Source: Nevskia soli DSM 19509
Lineage (GTDB): Bacteria > Pseudomonadota > Gammaproteobacteria > Nevskiales > Nevskiaceae
Length of the DNA stretch: 46,503 bases
Assembly (NCBI RefSeq): GCF_000711955.1
Contig: NZ_JONR01000040.1
Span: forward strand, 1-46,503
Direction of reading: 5' to 3'
Positions within the stretch are counted from its first letter, which is position 1, and each line of letters starts with the position of its first letter. The translations under genes were made by a program, and so were the position numbers. The notes under the pieces were generated by a model, which ran no database searches, was not told where the DNA came from, and worked only from the letters and a program-made list of their open reading frames with translations. Positions 14,409 through 22,587 of the stretch are shown piece after piece.

Positions 14409-16046
14409 ATGACCGAATACGATCGAGACGAGCTGCCCGAGCCGGAGGTAAGGCGCCAGCACCGCTGGAGCTTCTCGCTGATCTGGCTGGTGCCGATCGT
14501 GGCCGCCATTGCCGGCCTGGTGCTGGTGGTGCGGACCTATATGCAGGCGGGCCCGACCGTCAACATCACCTTCGAGACCGCCGAGGGGCTGGAGGCGGGC
14601 AAGACCGAGGTGCGCTACAAGAACGTGGTGGTGGGCAAGGTCAAGCGCATCACCCTGAGCAAGGACCACAGCCACGTCGTGGTGATCGTCGACCTCAACA
14701 AGGACGCTTCCAGCCTGGCGGTGGAGGATTCGCGCTTCTGGGTGGAGCGGCCGCGCATCGGCATCAACGGCGTTTCCGGCATCGACACCTTGGTGTCCGG
14801 CGCCTATATCGGCGTCGACATCGGTTCGTCCGGGGAAGACAAGAAGGACTATACCGGCCTGGAGAAGCCGCCGGCCGTCACCCACGACATGAAGGGCAAG
14901 CTGTTCATGCTGCACACCGAGGACGCCGGCTCGCTGGCCATCGGCTCCCCCCTGTACTACCACCGCATGCCGGTGGGCAGGGTGGTGGAAACCGACCTCG
15001 ATGAAGACGGCAAACACGTCACGGTCCAGGTATTCGTCGATGCGCCGTACGACCGGCTGGTCACCGAGAACACCCGCTTCTGGAATGCCAGCGGCGTCGA
15101 TCTGTCGCTCAGCGCCAGCGGACTCAAGGTGAATACACAGTCGCTGGCAACGGTCGTCGCCGGGGGCGTCGCCTTCCAACCCTTCAACGACCAGGACCTG
15201 GGTGCACCGGCCGTCGACAAGGCCGATTTCCATCTGTTCGCCGACCAGGGCGCCGCCCTGGCGCCGCCGGACGGTCCCGCGGTCGAAGTGCTGATGCACT
15301 TCGAGCAATCGGTGCGCGGCCTCTCCGCCGGCGCGCCGGTGGATTTCCACGGCGTCAACTTCGGCGGCGTGAAGTCGATCGAGCTGCAATTCGATCCCGA
15401 GAAAAAGAGGTTCTTCACCGACGTCAAGGCCGACGTCTATCCCGACCGCCTCGGCGCGGCGATGAAGAGCATGCGCGCCCTGGAAACGACCACCCAGATC
15501 ACCGCCAGCCAGATGTGGGGACGCATGGTCGCGCGCGGCCTGCGGGCCCAGCTGCGCTCCGGCAACCTGATCACCGGCCAGCTGTTCATCGCTTTCGACT
15601 TCGTCAAGAATCCGCGAGCGGTGCACTTCGACGAGCAGGCCAAGCCGCTGGTCATCCCGACCGCCCCTGGCAGCATGGAACAATTGCAGGAACAGCTGCA
15701 GAGCATCGTCAAGAAGATCGACGAGATTCCCTTCGGCGACATCGGCAAGAATCTCAACACCACGCTGAAGAGCGCCGACAGCCTGCTGGCCCAACTCGAC
15801 AAGGAAGTCGCGCCCGAAGCCAAAGCGGCCTTGCGCGACGCCCAGCACGCGATGCAGTCGCTGGACCAGAGCATGGCCTCGCCGGATGCGCCGCTGCAGC
15901 AGGATGCGCGCCGCACGCTCGATGAAGTGAGCCGCGCCGCCGCCTCGTTCCGCGCCCTGGCGGACTATCTGGAACAACATCCGGAATCGCTGATCCGCGG
16001 CAAGACCAACGAGCAGGAACCGGCCAGCGATTCAGGCAAGAAGTAA
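14409..16046 (+). CDS. pqiB: MCE-domain protein PqiB
   Basis: A 545-residue protein with one N-terminal membrane helix (about 24-42) and a periplasmic region of three MCE domains: about 48-140 (VNITFETAEGLEAGKTEVRYKNVVVGKV), about 160-225 (LHTEDAGSLAIGSPLYYHRMPVGRV) and about 285-395 (EVLMHFEQSVRGLSAGAPVDFHGVNFGGV). A long C-terminal helical segment (about 415-530) matches the needle-like coiled coil of PqiB, which stacks as hexamers to form a lipid channel across the periplasm. Length is typical. It lies in the pqiABC operon; the stop codon is immediately followed by pqiC. Confidence 0.95.
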   Translation: MTEYDRDELPEPEVRRQHRWSFSLIWLVPIVAAIAGLVLVVRTYMQAGPTVNITFETAEGLEAGKTEVRYKNVVVGKVKRITLSKDHSHVVVIVDLNKDASSLAVEDSRFWVERPRIGINGVSGIDTLVSGAYIGVDIGSSGEDKKDYTGLEKPPAVTHDMKGKLFMLHTEDAGSLAIGSPLYYHRMPVGRVVETDLDEDGKHVTVQVFVDAPYDRLVTENTRFWNASGVDLSLSASGLKVNTQSLATVVAGGVAFQPFNDQDLGAPAVDKADFHLFADQGAALAPPDGPAVEVLMHFEQSVRGLSAGAPVDFHGVNFGGVKSIELQFDPEKKRFFTDVKADVYPDRLGAAMKSMRALETTTQITASQMWGRMVARGLRAQLRSGNLITGQLFIAFDFVKNPRAVHFDEQAKPLVIPTAPGSMEQLQEQLQSIVKKIDEIPFGDIGKNLNTTLKSADSLLAQLDKEVAPEAKAALRDAQHAMQSLDQSMASPDAPLQQDARRTLDEVSRAAASFRALADYLEQHPESLIRGKTNEQEPASDSGKK

Positions 16047-16047
16047 A

Positions 16048-16677
16048 ATGACCATGATCAGACAAGCCTTCTCTGTCGCGCTCGCAGCCGCACTGGCCCT
16101 GGCGCTGGGCGCCTGCGGCACCACGCCGACGCGGTTCTACACCCTGGTGCCGCCGCCCGCGACGCAGGTGCCCGCCACGGCGCCATTCCAGATCGAAGTG
16201 CAGCCGGTCGATCTGCCGCCGCAGGTCGCCTCGCAGCAGATGGTGGTGCGCACCGGTACCGGTGAGCTGGTGCCGGTGGATACGCGGCGCTGGCAGGCGC
16301 CGCTCGGCGACGAAATGCGCGAAGCCCTGTCCACCGAACTCGGCCGCCGCCTCGGCGCCCACGACGTCTACGGCCTGGCCAATGCCATCGCCCCCAAGGG
16401 GCAGGGCCTGGAGACCTGGCGCATCACGGTCAAGGTGCAGCGCTTCGAATCGGCGCTGGGTGCGTATGCCCGCATCGACGCGCTGTGGACCCTGCGCCGC
16501 GCCGGCGACAACACCATCGCCGCGGCCTGCGGCAGCAGCGTCTCGGAAACGGTGCAGCCGGGATACGAGGCCCTGGTTGAAGGGCACCAGCGGGCGGTGG
16601 CGGACCTGGCCGACCGCATCGCGGCCGTGCTCGAAGCCGCGCGAAACGGCGGCGGCGCGGTCTGTCCTTCCGCTTAG
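16048..16677 (+). CDS. pqiC: PqiC, ABC-type transport auxiliary lipoprotein
   Basis: A 209-residue lipoprotein. The lipobox LALGAC puts the lipidated cysteine near residue 23, and TPTRFYTLVPPP is the characteristic start of the DUF330/YmbA domain. The later WQAPLGDEMREALSTELGRRLG and VTVQRFE/KVQRFES-type segments fit the same fold. PqiC is expected at the inner face of the outer membrane, where it docks the PqiB tunnel. It starts one base after the pqiB stop, implying translational coupling. Confidence 0.93.
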   Translation: MTMIRQAFSVALAAALALALGACGTTPTRFYTLVPPPATQVPATAPFQIEVQPVDLPPQVASQQMVVRTGTGELVPVDTRRWQAPLGDEMREALSTELGRRLGAHDVYGLANAIAPKGQGLETWRITVKVQRFESALGAYARIDALWTLRRAGDNTIAAACGSSVSETVQPGYEALVEGHQRAVADLADRIAAVLEAARNGGGAVCPSA

Positions 16678-16732
16678 TTTCTGGGACTTGGGCTGGGTTC
16701 CCGGCCCCAGGCCTGCAAGGTATGCGGCGCCG

Positions 16733-17215
16733 CTAGATTTTCTTCGCCGCGCTGTGATGGCCGATCAGGATGCCGTTCTTCCAGCGCGCGCTGATGGCGC
16801 CGAGCGCGCTCCAGTCTTCGCCGCTGGCGCCGTCCACCAGGCGCAAGTCGGCGTGGGCGCCGGTGACGATGGCGCCATGCCCGCTCTGTACCTTTTCCGC
16901 CAGCGAAGCCGTTTGTGCCGCACCGGCGCTTTCCGCTTCGACCTGTTCCGGCAGCAGCGTCTTGCCGGTGCCGTCGATGATGGTGCCGCCGCGCGCCAGG
17001 CCGACGTCGGGGCCGACCGCCAGCACCAGCCCATGCTGTACCCGCACCTGGGTTCCCGGCGGCAGCCAGCGCTCGCCGTCGAACACATGCGCGCCGACGA
17101 TGGTGAAGGCCGGTGATTTGTCGCAGTCCTGCCGCATCTGCGCGGCGCAGTCTGCTGCCACGCCGAAGGAGCCGCACGCTACGAGGAGCGACAGGGCTGA
17201 AATGCGCTGTTTCAT
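16733..17215 (-). CDS. Amidohydrolase-like protein without the catalytic barrel (internal deletion relic)
   Basis: A 160-residue exported protein: a signal peptide (about 1-26, MKQRISALSLLVACGSFGVAA), then the N-terminal sandwich strands of amidohydrolases (FTIVGAHVFDGERW, VRVQHGLVLAVGPDV, GGTIIDGTGKTLLP). It then passes directly to the C-terminal sandwich part (KVQSGHGAIVTGAHADLRLVDG..ISARWKNGILI). Normal enzymes have about 300 residues of metal-binding TIM barrel between these parts (LIDAHTH onward); here none of the HxH or other ligands exists. The frame is open, so it is either a pseudogene from an in-frame deletion or a repurposed small domain. The ATG at 17215 starts the signal peptide. 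Confidence 0.7.
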   Translation of the reverse strand: MKQRISALSLLVACGSFGVAADCAAQMRQDCDKSPAFTIVGAHVFDGERWLPPGTQVRVQHGLVLAVGPDVGLARGGTIIDGTGKTLLPEQVEAESAGAAQTASLAEKVQSGHGAIVTGAHADLRLVDGASGEDWSALGAISARWKNGILIGHHSAAKKI

Positions 17216-17238
17216 GAGTGCCTTGGTCTGGCCGGTGT

Positions 17239-17255
17239 CGTGGACGTGGTCCACG
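17239..17255. promoter_or_regulatory. Palindrome in the 17216-17448 intergenic region
   Basis: CGTGGAC, loop GTG, GTCCACG: a perfect 7-bp inverted repeat 24 bases before the amidohydrolase-like gene on its coding strand. It could be an operator or a 5' hairpin. A C7/G8 homopolymer junction lies further on at 17339-17353. No promoter is recognised. Confidence 0.3.
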
Positions 17256-17448
17256 TTAGGCAAGCGCGCCCACTCCGGCGAGCAGCTTGGGACGAACCGG
17301 CGGCTTGCTGTGACGAGCCGGTCCGTTCGCGGGATGGGCCCCCCCGGGGGGGGCGGGCCTGATCGGGCCGGAGGGGCGACTGGACTACGTTCCGCCGCAG
17401 GCGCCGGGTTAGGATAGGCCCGACCAATCGAATCGCGCCGCCGGAACC

Positions 17449-17898
17449 ATGAATCGAATCATCCGCTATTCCGTGACGGCCGGCCTGTTGGCCCTGAGCG
17501 CAGGCCTCGGCGGCTGCTACGCCACCATGGCCCGGCTCAGCCCGGAGATCCAGGGACACCTGGTCAACCGCGGCCGTCCCGTATCCGATGCGCAGGTCTT
17601 CATCGCGCGGGATGAGGATGCCGGTCGTTGCGGCGAAGTTCCGAAGGATGCCCAGGCGCCCAGCCGCGGCGTCTTCAAGCTGGAGGAAACGCGTCAGCCG
17701 GAGTGGGTCTACCCCAATCCGCGTTACGCCAGCTGGACCCTCTGCATCGCCTACCAGGGCCATACCTATGTCGGCTTCAGCATGGCCCAGCTCGACTACC
17801 CGCCGGCGCAGCTCAGCCTGCGTTGCGACCTGTCGCTGCCGCAGCGGCAGCAGGCCGAGCATAGCGCCAGCGTCTACGGTTTCTGCCAGCGGATCTAG
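17449..17898 (+). CDS. Lipoprotein of unknown function
   Basis: A 149-residue protein with a lipoprotein signal; the lipobox LGGC places the lipidated cysteine at about residue 23. The mature part begins with IQGHLVNRGRPVSDAQVFIARD, the beta pattern of a carboxypeptidase-regulatory or DUF6795-like sandwich, then WTLCIAYQGHTYVGF and further cysteines (about 61, 99, 126, 146) that could form disulfides. It is divergent from the amidohydrolase-like gene and converges with a 36-aa lipoprotein gene on the minus strand. Family assignment is tentative. Confidence 0.75.
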   Translation: MNRIIRYSVTAGLLALSAGLGGCYATMARLSPEIQGHLVNRGRPVSDAQVFIARDEDAGRCGEVPKDAQAPSRGVFKLEETRQPEWVYPNPRYASWTLCIAYQGHTYVGFSMAQLDYPPAQLSLRCDLSLPQRQQAEHSASVYGFCQRI

Positions 17899-17925
17899 CG
17901 TATAACCGTCTCAACGGCAATTCCG

Positions 17926-18036
17926 TTAGCGGCAGTGGTAGCAATGGTGGTAATAGCCGGGGCCTACCGGCACGACGACGCAGCCGGCGGCGAGGATGGC
18001 GGTGCCGAGAATCAGGGCGCGGATCAGGTTACGCAT
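17926..18036 (-). CDS. Very small lipoprotein (36 aa) with Cys/His tail
   Basis: An open frame of 36 codons: a basic start (MRNLIRALIL), a hydrophobic stretch, lipobox LAAGC (cysteine 19) and then a 17-residue mature peptide VVVPVGPGYYHHCYHCR. GGAG lies 7 bases before the ATG. The signal sequence, lipobox and ribosome-binding site together make a chance frame unlikely. The HHCYHC end could bind metal or heme. It converges with the larger lipoprotein gene ending at 17898. It is short enough to be missed by gene callers. Confidence 0.65.
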   Translation of the reverse strand: MRNLIRALILGTAILAAGCVVVPVGPGYYHHCYHCR

Positions 18037-18168
18037 GGTGCTTCTCCATATCGGGGATACGCCATCCACCCTACGCGGCGCGACTGAACGTCTTCTGAAC
18101 CCCGGCCGAACTATGCGTTAACAAGCGTAAAGCGGCGCAAAAGGCCGGAAAAAGCTGGAAAAAGCCCT

Positions 18169-18714
18169 CTACGGGCGGGAAATCCAGGTGTTGCCGCGGA
18201 TATAGAAGCGCAACAACCGTTTGGCCCAATGACCGGCGTAGTCCACCCCGATGCGCGGCCGCCGCACGATGACGATACGCTCCGCCGCTTCCGGCTTCGT
18301 GATGTGGAAGTCCGCGTTGAGCAGGTCGTGGCCGGTGAGGCTCCGGTCGATGCCCATGGCCTTGCACAGCAGGCCTGGCCCGCGCGTATGCGGATCGAGG
18401 TTGCGCACCGGCTCCAGCGCCCGCAGCAGTACCGCCGAGGCCAGGCCTTCCGCCTGCGTCACCACGTTCATGCAGTTGTGCATGCCGTAGATCAGGTACA
18501 CATAGGCATGGCCCGGCGGCCCGAACATCACCTCGGTGCGCGCCGTGCGCCCGCGCGCGGAATGCGCCGCCAGATCATGCGGCCCCAGGTAGGCCTCCGT
18601 TTCCACGATCCGGCCCACCCGCTCCATGCCGTCGACGCGCAGCACCAGGTGCTTGCCCAGCAGCTCGCGCGCCACCTCGACGGGGTCGCGATCGTAGAAG
18701 GCGCGGGGCAACAT
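18169..18714 (-). CDS. mpg: DNA-3-methyladenine glycosylase (AAG/MPG type)
   Basis: A 181-residue base-excision repair enzyme that removes alkylated purines such as 3-methyladenine. The sequence follows the Mpg family: FYDRDPVEVARELLGKHLV at the start, RIVETEAYLGPHDLAAHS (catalytic Glu in ETEAY, about residue 40), MFGPPGHAYVYLIYGMHNCMNVV, LLRALEP, and RGPGLLCKAMGI. It lacks a long C-terminal extension but is within the normal range for bacterial members. It acts on nucleoid DNA. The ATG has a weak ribosome-binding site. Confidence 0.95.
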   Translation of the reverse strand: MLPRAFYDRDPVEVARELLGKHLVLRVDGMERVGRIVETEAYLGPHDLAAHSARGRTARTEVMFGPPGHAYVYLIYGMHNCMNVVTQAEGLASAVLLRALEPVRNLDPHTRGPGLLCKAMGIDRSLTGHDLLNADFHITKPEAAERIVIVRRPRIGVDYAGHWAKRLLRFYIRGNTWISRP

Positions 18715-18783
18715 GCGCTGGATGCCGTTTCCGGAACAGGGGTGCCCCAGTTTAGCGGTGCGGCCAATTCGGTGTTTATAGTC

Positions 18784-19098
18784 CTAGGCTTTCAGCTTCC
18801 GCTGGATGTCGGCGAGCTTCTCGTGCAGCTCGCGCAAGTCCTGGATCTTCTGCGCCACCACCGCGCGATCCGGGATTGAGTTCCAGTCGAACGCCTTGGA
18901 ATGCATCAGTTGCAGCGGCATGTGCCCCAGCGGCGGCGGCGCATTGGCGAATGTGGTGCTTTCCGGCGATGCCGCCAGCGCATTGCCGAGTGCGACGAGT
19001 ATCCGGCCCGCGTGCTGCAGCGCTGAGCGCAATTCACGGATTCCCGCCTCGGTTTCTTCCTGTTCGAGCAGCAGCAGCGCCCTTGCCTGTCTTTCCAT
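18784..19098 (-). CDS. Hypothetical helical protein (104 aa)
   Basis: A cytosolic protein of 104 residues dominated by amphipathic helices: QARALLLLEQEETEAGIRELRSALQHAGRILVALGNAL at the N-terminus and QKIQDLRELHEKLADIQRKL at the C-terminus, separated by a Pro-rich loop. A strong GGGAGG ribosome-binding site precedes the ATG. It sits 69 bases upstream of the glycosylase gene in the same direction. No family recognised. Confidence 0.7.
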   Translation of the reverse strand: MERQARALLLLEQEETEAGIRELRSALQHAGRILVALGNALAASPESTTFANAPPPLGHMPLQLMHSKAFDWNSIPDRAVVAQKIQDLRELHEKLADIQRKLKA

Positions 19099-19275
19099 GC
19101 GCCCTCCCGCATAAACGCCATACTATGCCGGTACCGCGCCAATGGTGCGGCGACCCAGTTCACACTTCCATTGCGGTACCGGATCGAAGTTGCTGCCCGC
19201 GCCCGGTGAGCGGCTGTCGGGCAGGGCGCCCCGGCGTTTATAGTAGGCTCCATCCCCACGCAGCAGAGATATGTC

Positions 19276-19677
19276 ATGGCCCCCGCAATCACCGCGTTGA
19301 CCCGCAAGACGGCGATTCTCCAGCTGATCCGCCAATGCCGCGCCGACCAGGTCGGTGCGCCGGTACTGCTGACCGTGCTGATGGTGGCCTGGAGCCAGAT
19401 GGGTCTGCGCGGCGACGATCTTTCCACCGGCCTCAACGAAATGCTCGAGGACGGCAGCCTGGCCCTCGACCCGGACCACAAGAGCCCCTCGGTCTCCCTT
19501 ACGGCCGAGGGCAAGGCCTGGATGGACGGCGTCGGCATGGATCCGCAGCAGCGCCTGGAGCAGGAGCGAATCCTGCACGCGGTGAAGCGGCGGGCGGAAG
19601 CAAACCCTGCGCCAGCCGCGGCCCCGGGGCGGGTACCACGCTGGCAGATCGTCGATCGCCGTGTGCGATTCGACTGA
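19276..19677 (+). CDS. Hypothetical protein, winged-helix-like
   Basis: A 133-residue soluble protein. Residues about 10-85 (TRKTAILQLIRQCRADQVGAPVLLTVLMVAW..LSTGLNEMLEDGSLAL..VSLTAEGKAWM) have the helix-helix-wing pattern of winged-helix domains, ending in the LTAEG motif often seen at the wing. The C-terminal 40 residues are Ala/Pro/Arg-rich. It may bind nucleic acid, but no family is recognised. It converges head-on with a lipoprotein gene, leaving 7 bases between stops. Confidence 0.65.
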   Translation: MAPAITALTRKTAILQLIRQCRADQVGAPVLLTVLMVAWSQMGLRGDDLSTGLNEMLEDGSLALDPDHKSPSVSLTAEGKAWMDGVGMDPQQRLEQERILHAVKRRAEANPAPAAAPGRVPRWQIVDRRVRFD

Positions 19678-19684
19678 GCGTCGT

Positions 19685-20602
19685 TCAGGGTTGTCTGGAG
19701 CCCAGCAGGGCCAGAGCGTACTTCGGCGTGCCGCTGGTTGCCGAATCATCCAGTTCGAGCATCAGGGTGTCGGCTGCCAGCGCGCTGCCGTCCAGGGGCG
19801 ATTTACCGCCCTTGGGCAGGTAGACCGCAAGCCCGTTGAGCGTGAGCGCCGTCGCCAGCGGGGTCCCGCCGCAGGACAGCAGCGGAACGCTCAGGGTGTA
19901 GATGTTGAAGGTGGCGTCCAGTGCCGCCGTGCCCCCACCGAAGACGCACCCGCCATCGGTGGTCAGGCTCACGGTGTTGTTGCTGCCCAGCGTTACGTGA
20001 TAGACCGCCGTGGCGGATGTCGAGATCGCGCTGCTGGCGATCGCAGCGGTGCCGGTGCTTGCCGTGTAGTTTCCGGCGGAAGTGACGAATGGCACCTGCG
20101 TCAGCGCCGGCTTGTCCAGCACGATCGAAGCCGAATTGGAAAAGCCGCTGCTGGTATTGGCGAACGTTGCGCTGGCCTGTGTCGCGCCAGACTGGGCGAT
20201 GGCGACAGTCCCGGTGATCGTGCCTTGCTGCAGCGTGAGGCCGCTGCCGAGATTGCTGCCGTTGGCCGCATAAGCGGCAAAGAAGCCGGAAAGCGCGCCG
20301 TTGTTGGAGGCGGATGCAAAGCCGAAAATGGCTGGTCCGTTGCTGTTCAAGTCAGCGAAGAAACCGTTGCCGACACTGTCCACCGCCCCGAAGATGCTGT
20401 CGCCGTTGGTGACTGCCGGAACCGGGCGCGTGCTGGCGCCGCTCTTGCTGAAGGTTCCGGCCAGTACCGCGTTGGAGCTGCCGCCGCTGCTGCCGCCGCC
20501 GACGTTGAAATCGGAGCCACCACCGCCGCAAGCCGCCAGGGCGAGCGGAGTGATGCCGATCAGCAAGATATTCAACTTGCGCACAAAGCCGTGTGCCTGC
20601 AT
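19685..20602 (-). CDS. Surface lipoprotein, Ser/Gly/Thr-rich, unknown function
   Basis: A 305-residue protein with a lipoprotein signal; lipobox LAAC (cysteine about 25) is followed by GGGGSDFNVGGGSSGGSS, a flexible tether. The mature part is a low-complexity, Ser/Ala/Gly/Asn-rich beta-type sequence with recurring SGNYTASTGT- or TLGSNNTVSLT-like segments and a pair of cysteines (about 229, 255), resembling extracellular adhesin-like lipoproteins. ATG at 20602 follows GAGGAAG; an in-frame ATG four codons upstream is the alternative. It is divergent from a second lipoprotein gene with about 196 bases between. Confidence 0.7.
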   Translation of the reverse strand: MQAHGFVRKLNILLIGITPLALAACGGGGSDFNVGGGSSGGSSNAVLAGTFSKSGASTRPVPAVTNGDSIFGAVDSVGNGFFADLNSNGPAIFGFASASNNGALSGFFAAYAANGSNLGSGLTLQQGTITGTVAIAQSGATQASATFANTSSGFSNSASIVLDKPALTQVPFVTSAGNYTASTGTAAIASSAISTSATAVYHVTLGSNNTVSLTTDGGCVFGGGTAALDATFNIYTLSVPLLSCGGTPLATALTLNGLAVYLPKGGKSPLDGSALAADTLMLELDDSATSGTPKYALALLGSRQP

Positions 20603-20798
20603 GGTCTTCCTCATGAATGGTTTCGCGCCGCATGGGGATGGCGGCGGCGTTGGGGGAAAATGCATTGTCGGAGTGCTGGCGGCGGTGTGCAAGCCTTTCC
20701 TTCGCATGGCGCAGGCGCAGGCGACGGCCTGGCCCTTGGATATACTGGAGTTGAACTGGCGCGACAGACCTGACGCGTCAGTGTGCACAGGGGGAAGC

Positions 20799-21806
20799 AT
20801 GATCCGCTCGATTCGCGGCCTCGCCGCAGGCGCAGTGCTGGCATCGATGTCCTGGCTGGCGGCCTGTAGCGGAAGCGACAGCGACAGCGCTGACCCGGCC
20901 GCGGCGACAGTCGATCCCTCCACGCTTTGCGTTTCCTCCGCTTGCGGGACCAAGACCAGGCTGCTTGAGATTCCCAACGCGGAGAACACCCTGTTCACTT
21001 CGCAGGGCCGCCTCTTCGTCAGCGGCGGCAGCAACGTCTATGAAGTGAGCAAGGATGCGGCGGGATTCCATGCCGCGCCCCTGTACGACGGCAACTGCAA
21101 TTTCACTGGTCTGGCGCAGCGCGGCGACGTGCTCTATGCCGCCTGCTTCGACCTGCGCCTGTATGCCGCAAACCTGAGCGATGCCGCGCCCAAGCTGCAA
21201 GCCATCTACAGCCTTGCCGGCATGGCCGCGCCCAATGGCATGACCAGCGGGCCGGACGGTGAGCTCTACATCGCCGATGGCCCGATCTCCACTTCGCATT
21301 TGCCCAGTCCGAAGATCGTGCGGTTGCAATTCGACGCCGCCGATCCGATGAAGGTGACGCGGCAACTCACCTGGCTCAGCAAGGGTGTCGGCCTTCCCAA
21401 CGGCCTGAGCCGCCGTGACCGCACGCTCTATTTCACCGACACGTCGATCCTGCCGCCGTCCCTCGGCGAGATCCGCAGCGTCGAGATCCTGCCGGACGGT
21501 TCCGCCGGCACGCCGCAGGTGCTGACGACCATCCTCGCCAGCCTGCCCGACGATGTCAGCGTGGCCGGGGACGATCTGCTGCTGGCGCTGTACAGCGAAG
21601 GGGCCATCGCCCTCGTCGGCGCCGACGGCAAGATCGTGTCGCGCACCGCGTCGCTGAGCTTCCAGCTGCCCTCGTCGGTGAAAGTCGGCCGTCCGCCCCT
21701 GTTCGAGCCCACCGACCTGGTGGTGACGGAAAAGGGCGTGGTCGGTGTCAGCCAGACCGGCCCGCTGTTCGGCAATGCCCTGTCGGTCTATCGGCCGAAC
21801 CGATAA
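20799..21806 (+). CDS. Lipoprotein with SMP-30/gluconolactonase-like beta-propeller
   Basis: A 335-residue protein with a lipoprotein signal (SWLAAC, cysteine about 23) and an Asp/Ser-rich tether. The mature part repeats propeller-blade patterns: GLAQRGDVLYAACF, PNGMTSGPDGELYIADG, PNGLSRRDRTLYFTDTS, VSVAGDDLLLALYSEGAI and PTDLVVTEKGVVGV. The NG.. and ..YxAD/YFTD repeats are those of the SMP-30/NHL-like six-bladed propellers, which include lactonases; calcium ligands cannot be assigned safely. It is envelope-anchored and could be a lactonase or a binding protein. A GGGGGAAG ribosome-binding site supports the start. Confidence 0.8.
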   Translation: MIRSIRGLAAGAVLASMSWLAACSGSDSDSADPAAATVDPSTLCVSSACGTKTRLLEIPNAENTLFTSQGRLFVSGGSNVYEVSKDAAGFHAAPLYDGNCNFTGLAQRGDVLYAACFDLRLYAANLSDAAPKLQAIYSLAGMAAPNGMTSGPDGELYIADGPISTSHLPSPKIVRLQFDAADPMKVTRQLTWLSKGVGLPNGLSRRDRTLYFTDTSILPPSLGEIRSVEILPDGSAGTPQVLTTILASLPDDVSVAGDDLLLALYSEGAIALVGADGKIVSRTASLSFQLPSSVKVGRPPLFEPTDLVVTEKGVVGVSQTGPLFGNALSVYRPNR

Positions 21807-21938
21807 ACGCCGGTTGATTGCGCCAGTTCACAGTTGCGGGCCCAACGGCTGCAGCGGCGTGACGTGGTTCCTGAAACGCTTGCGCGCATGAGCGCAGATT
21901 GATGATGCGCAAGCTCGCGCGACAAAGGAGGAATCATC

Positions 21939-22226
21939 ATGCCGAATCTCAAGCTGGACCTCAGCCGTTTCCAGGCCTCGGTGCGCATCCTGTCCGGTAT
22001 CGTCAACGACGGTCCCGGCATCGAAATCACGCCGGACGGACGCATCATCCATGTGCCGGGCGGTCCCGGCGATCCCCAGGTTTTCAACAGTGCCATCAGC
22101 AAGCTGGCCCTGGCCCAGGTCCTCGAACATGGCGGCGCCATCGCCAGTTCCGCCGAGTTGCAGGCGGCAATGGGGCGCCTGGCCGTCGGCCTCAAGGCGG
22201 AAGCGGCGAAGAGCATCGCCGCCTGA
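21939..22226 (+). CDS. Small hypothetical protein (95 aa)
   Basis: A 95-residue cytosolic protein with a strong AAAGGAGG ribosome-binding site. The first half has strand patterns (VRILSGIVNDGPGIEITPDGRIIHVPG) and the second is helical and Ala-rich (LQAAMGRLAVGLKAEAAKSIAA). No family is recognised. A 14-bp hairpin follows at 22248-22281. The upstream gap (21807-21938) contains an 8-bp inverted repeat (21878-21885 with 21907-21914). Confidence 0.75.
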   Translation: MPNLKLDLSRFQASVRILSGIVNDGPGIEITPDGRIIHVPGGPGDPQVFNSAISKLALAQVLEHGGAIASSAELQAAMGRLAVGLKAEAAKSIAA

Positions 22227-22247
22227 TTACTGCATGCGGCAAGCAAC

Positions 22248-22281
22248 CGGCGGCGTCGCTCGATCAAGCGATGCCGCCGGA
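22248..22281. terminator. 14-bp hairpin terminator-like structure
   Basis: CCGGCGGCGTCGCT, loop CGATCA, AGCGATGCCGCCGG, with one G-T pair, 21 bases after the stop of the 95-aa protein. No T run follows, so intrinsic termination is uncertain, but placement and stem strength fit a 3' end. Confidence 0.5.
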
Positions 22282-22328
22282 TGATGTCTGCTCATGCAGG
22301 ATACGGCGGTAATAAGCCGAGCGCCCTC

Positions 22329-22466
22329 TTACTGCGGCGAAGGTGTGGACAAGGGCGAAATCGTATTCGGTCTTGCGTCGTTGTCCGCCGGTTTCGGCTG
22401 CGGCTGATTTTTCTTCGCCCGCTTCTTGTGCGGAGTCGACTTGCCATCGACATTGGTCGCATTCAT
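22329..22466 (-). CDS. Possible small Lys/Pro-rich protein (45 aa)
   Basis: A 45-residue frame, MNATNVDGKSTPHKKRAKKN then Pro/Gln/Asp-rich to the end. The basic, strongly biased composition is unlike its GC-rich shadow frames. There is no good ribosome-binding site. It is the only candidate gene in the 360-base gap between 22227 and 22587. Treat as tentative. Confidence 0.3.
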   Translation of the reverse strand: MNATNVDGKSTPHKKRAKKNQPQPKPADNDARPNTISPLSTPSPQ

Positions 22467-22587
22467 GCCCGGTTCAGTTAAGCAATCCTAATCTCTGGCT
22501 CACGGCCATGGATGGTACTCACGTTTTCTTTGCGGCCGGGCTTGTCCAGCGCGATCATCGCGGCCGGATTTGGAAAAGGTATTCGCC

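Noticed and set aside
14274..15980. A 568-codon minus-strand frame over pqiB
   Set aside because: Shadow of pqiB; low-complexity Arg/Gly/His translation and no start signal.
17339..17353. C7/G8 run as a phase-variable tract
   Set aside because: It lies about 95 bases upstream of the lipoprotein start, outside any coding frame or recognisable promoter spacer, so no switch can be argued.
19700..20773. A 370-codon plus-strand frame over the Ser/Gly-rich lipoprotein
   Set aside because: The minus strand has a proper lipoprotein signal and lipobox; the plus frame is a shadow.
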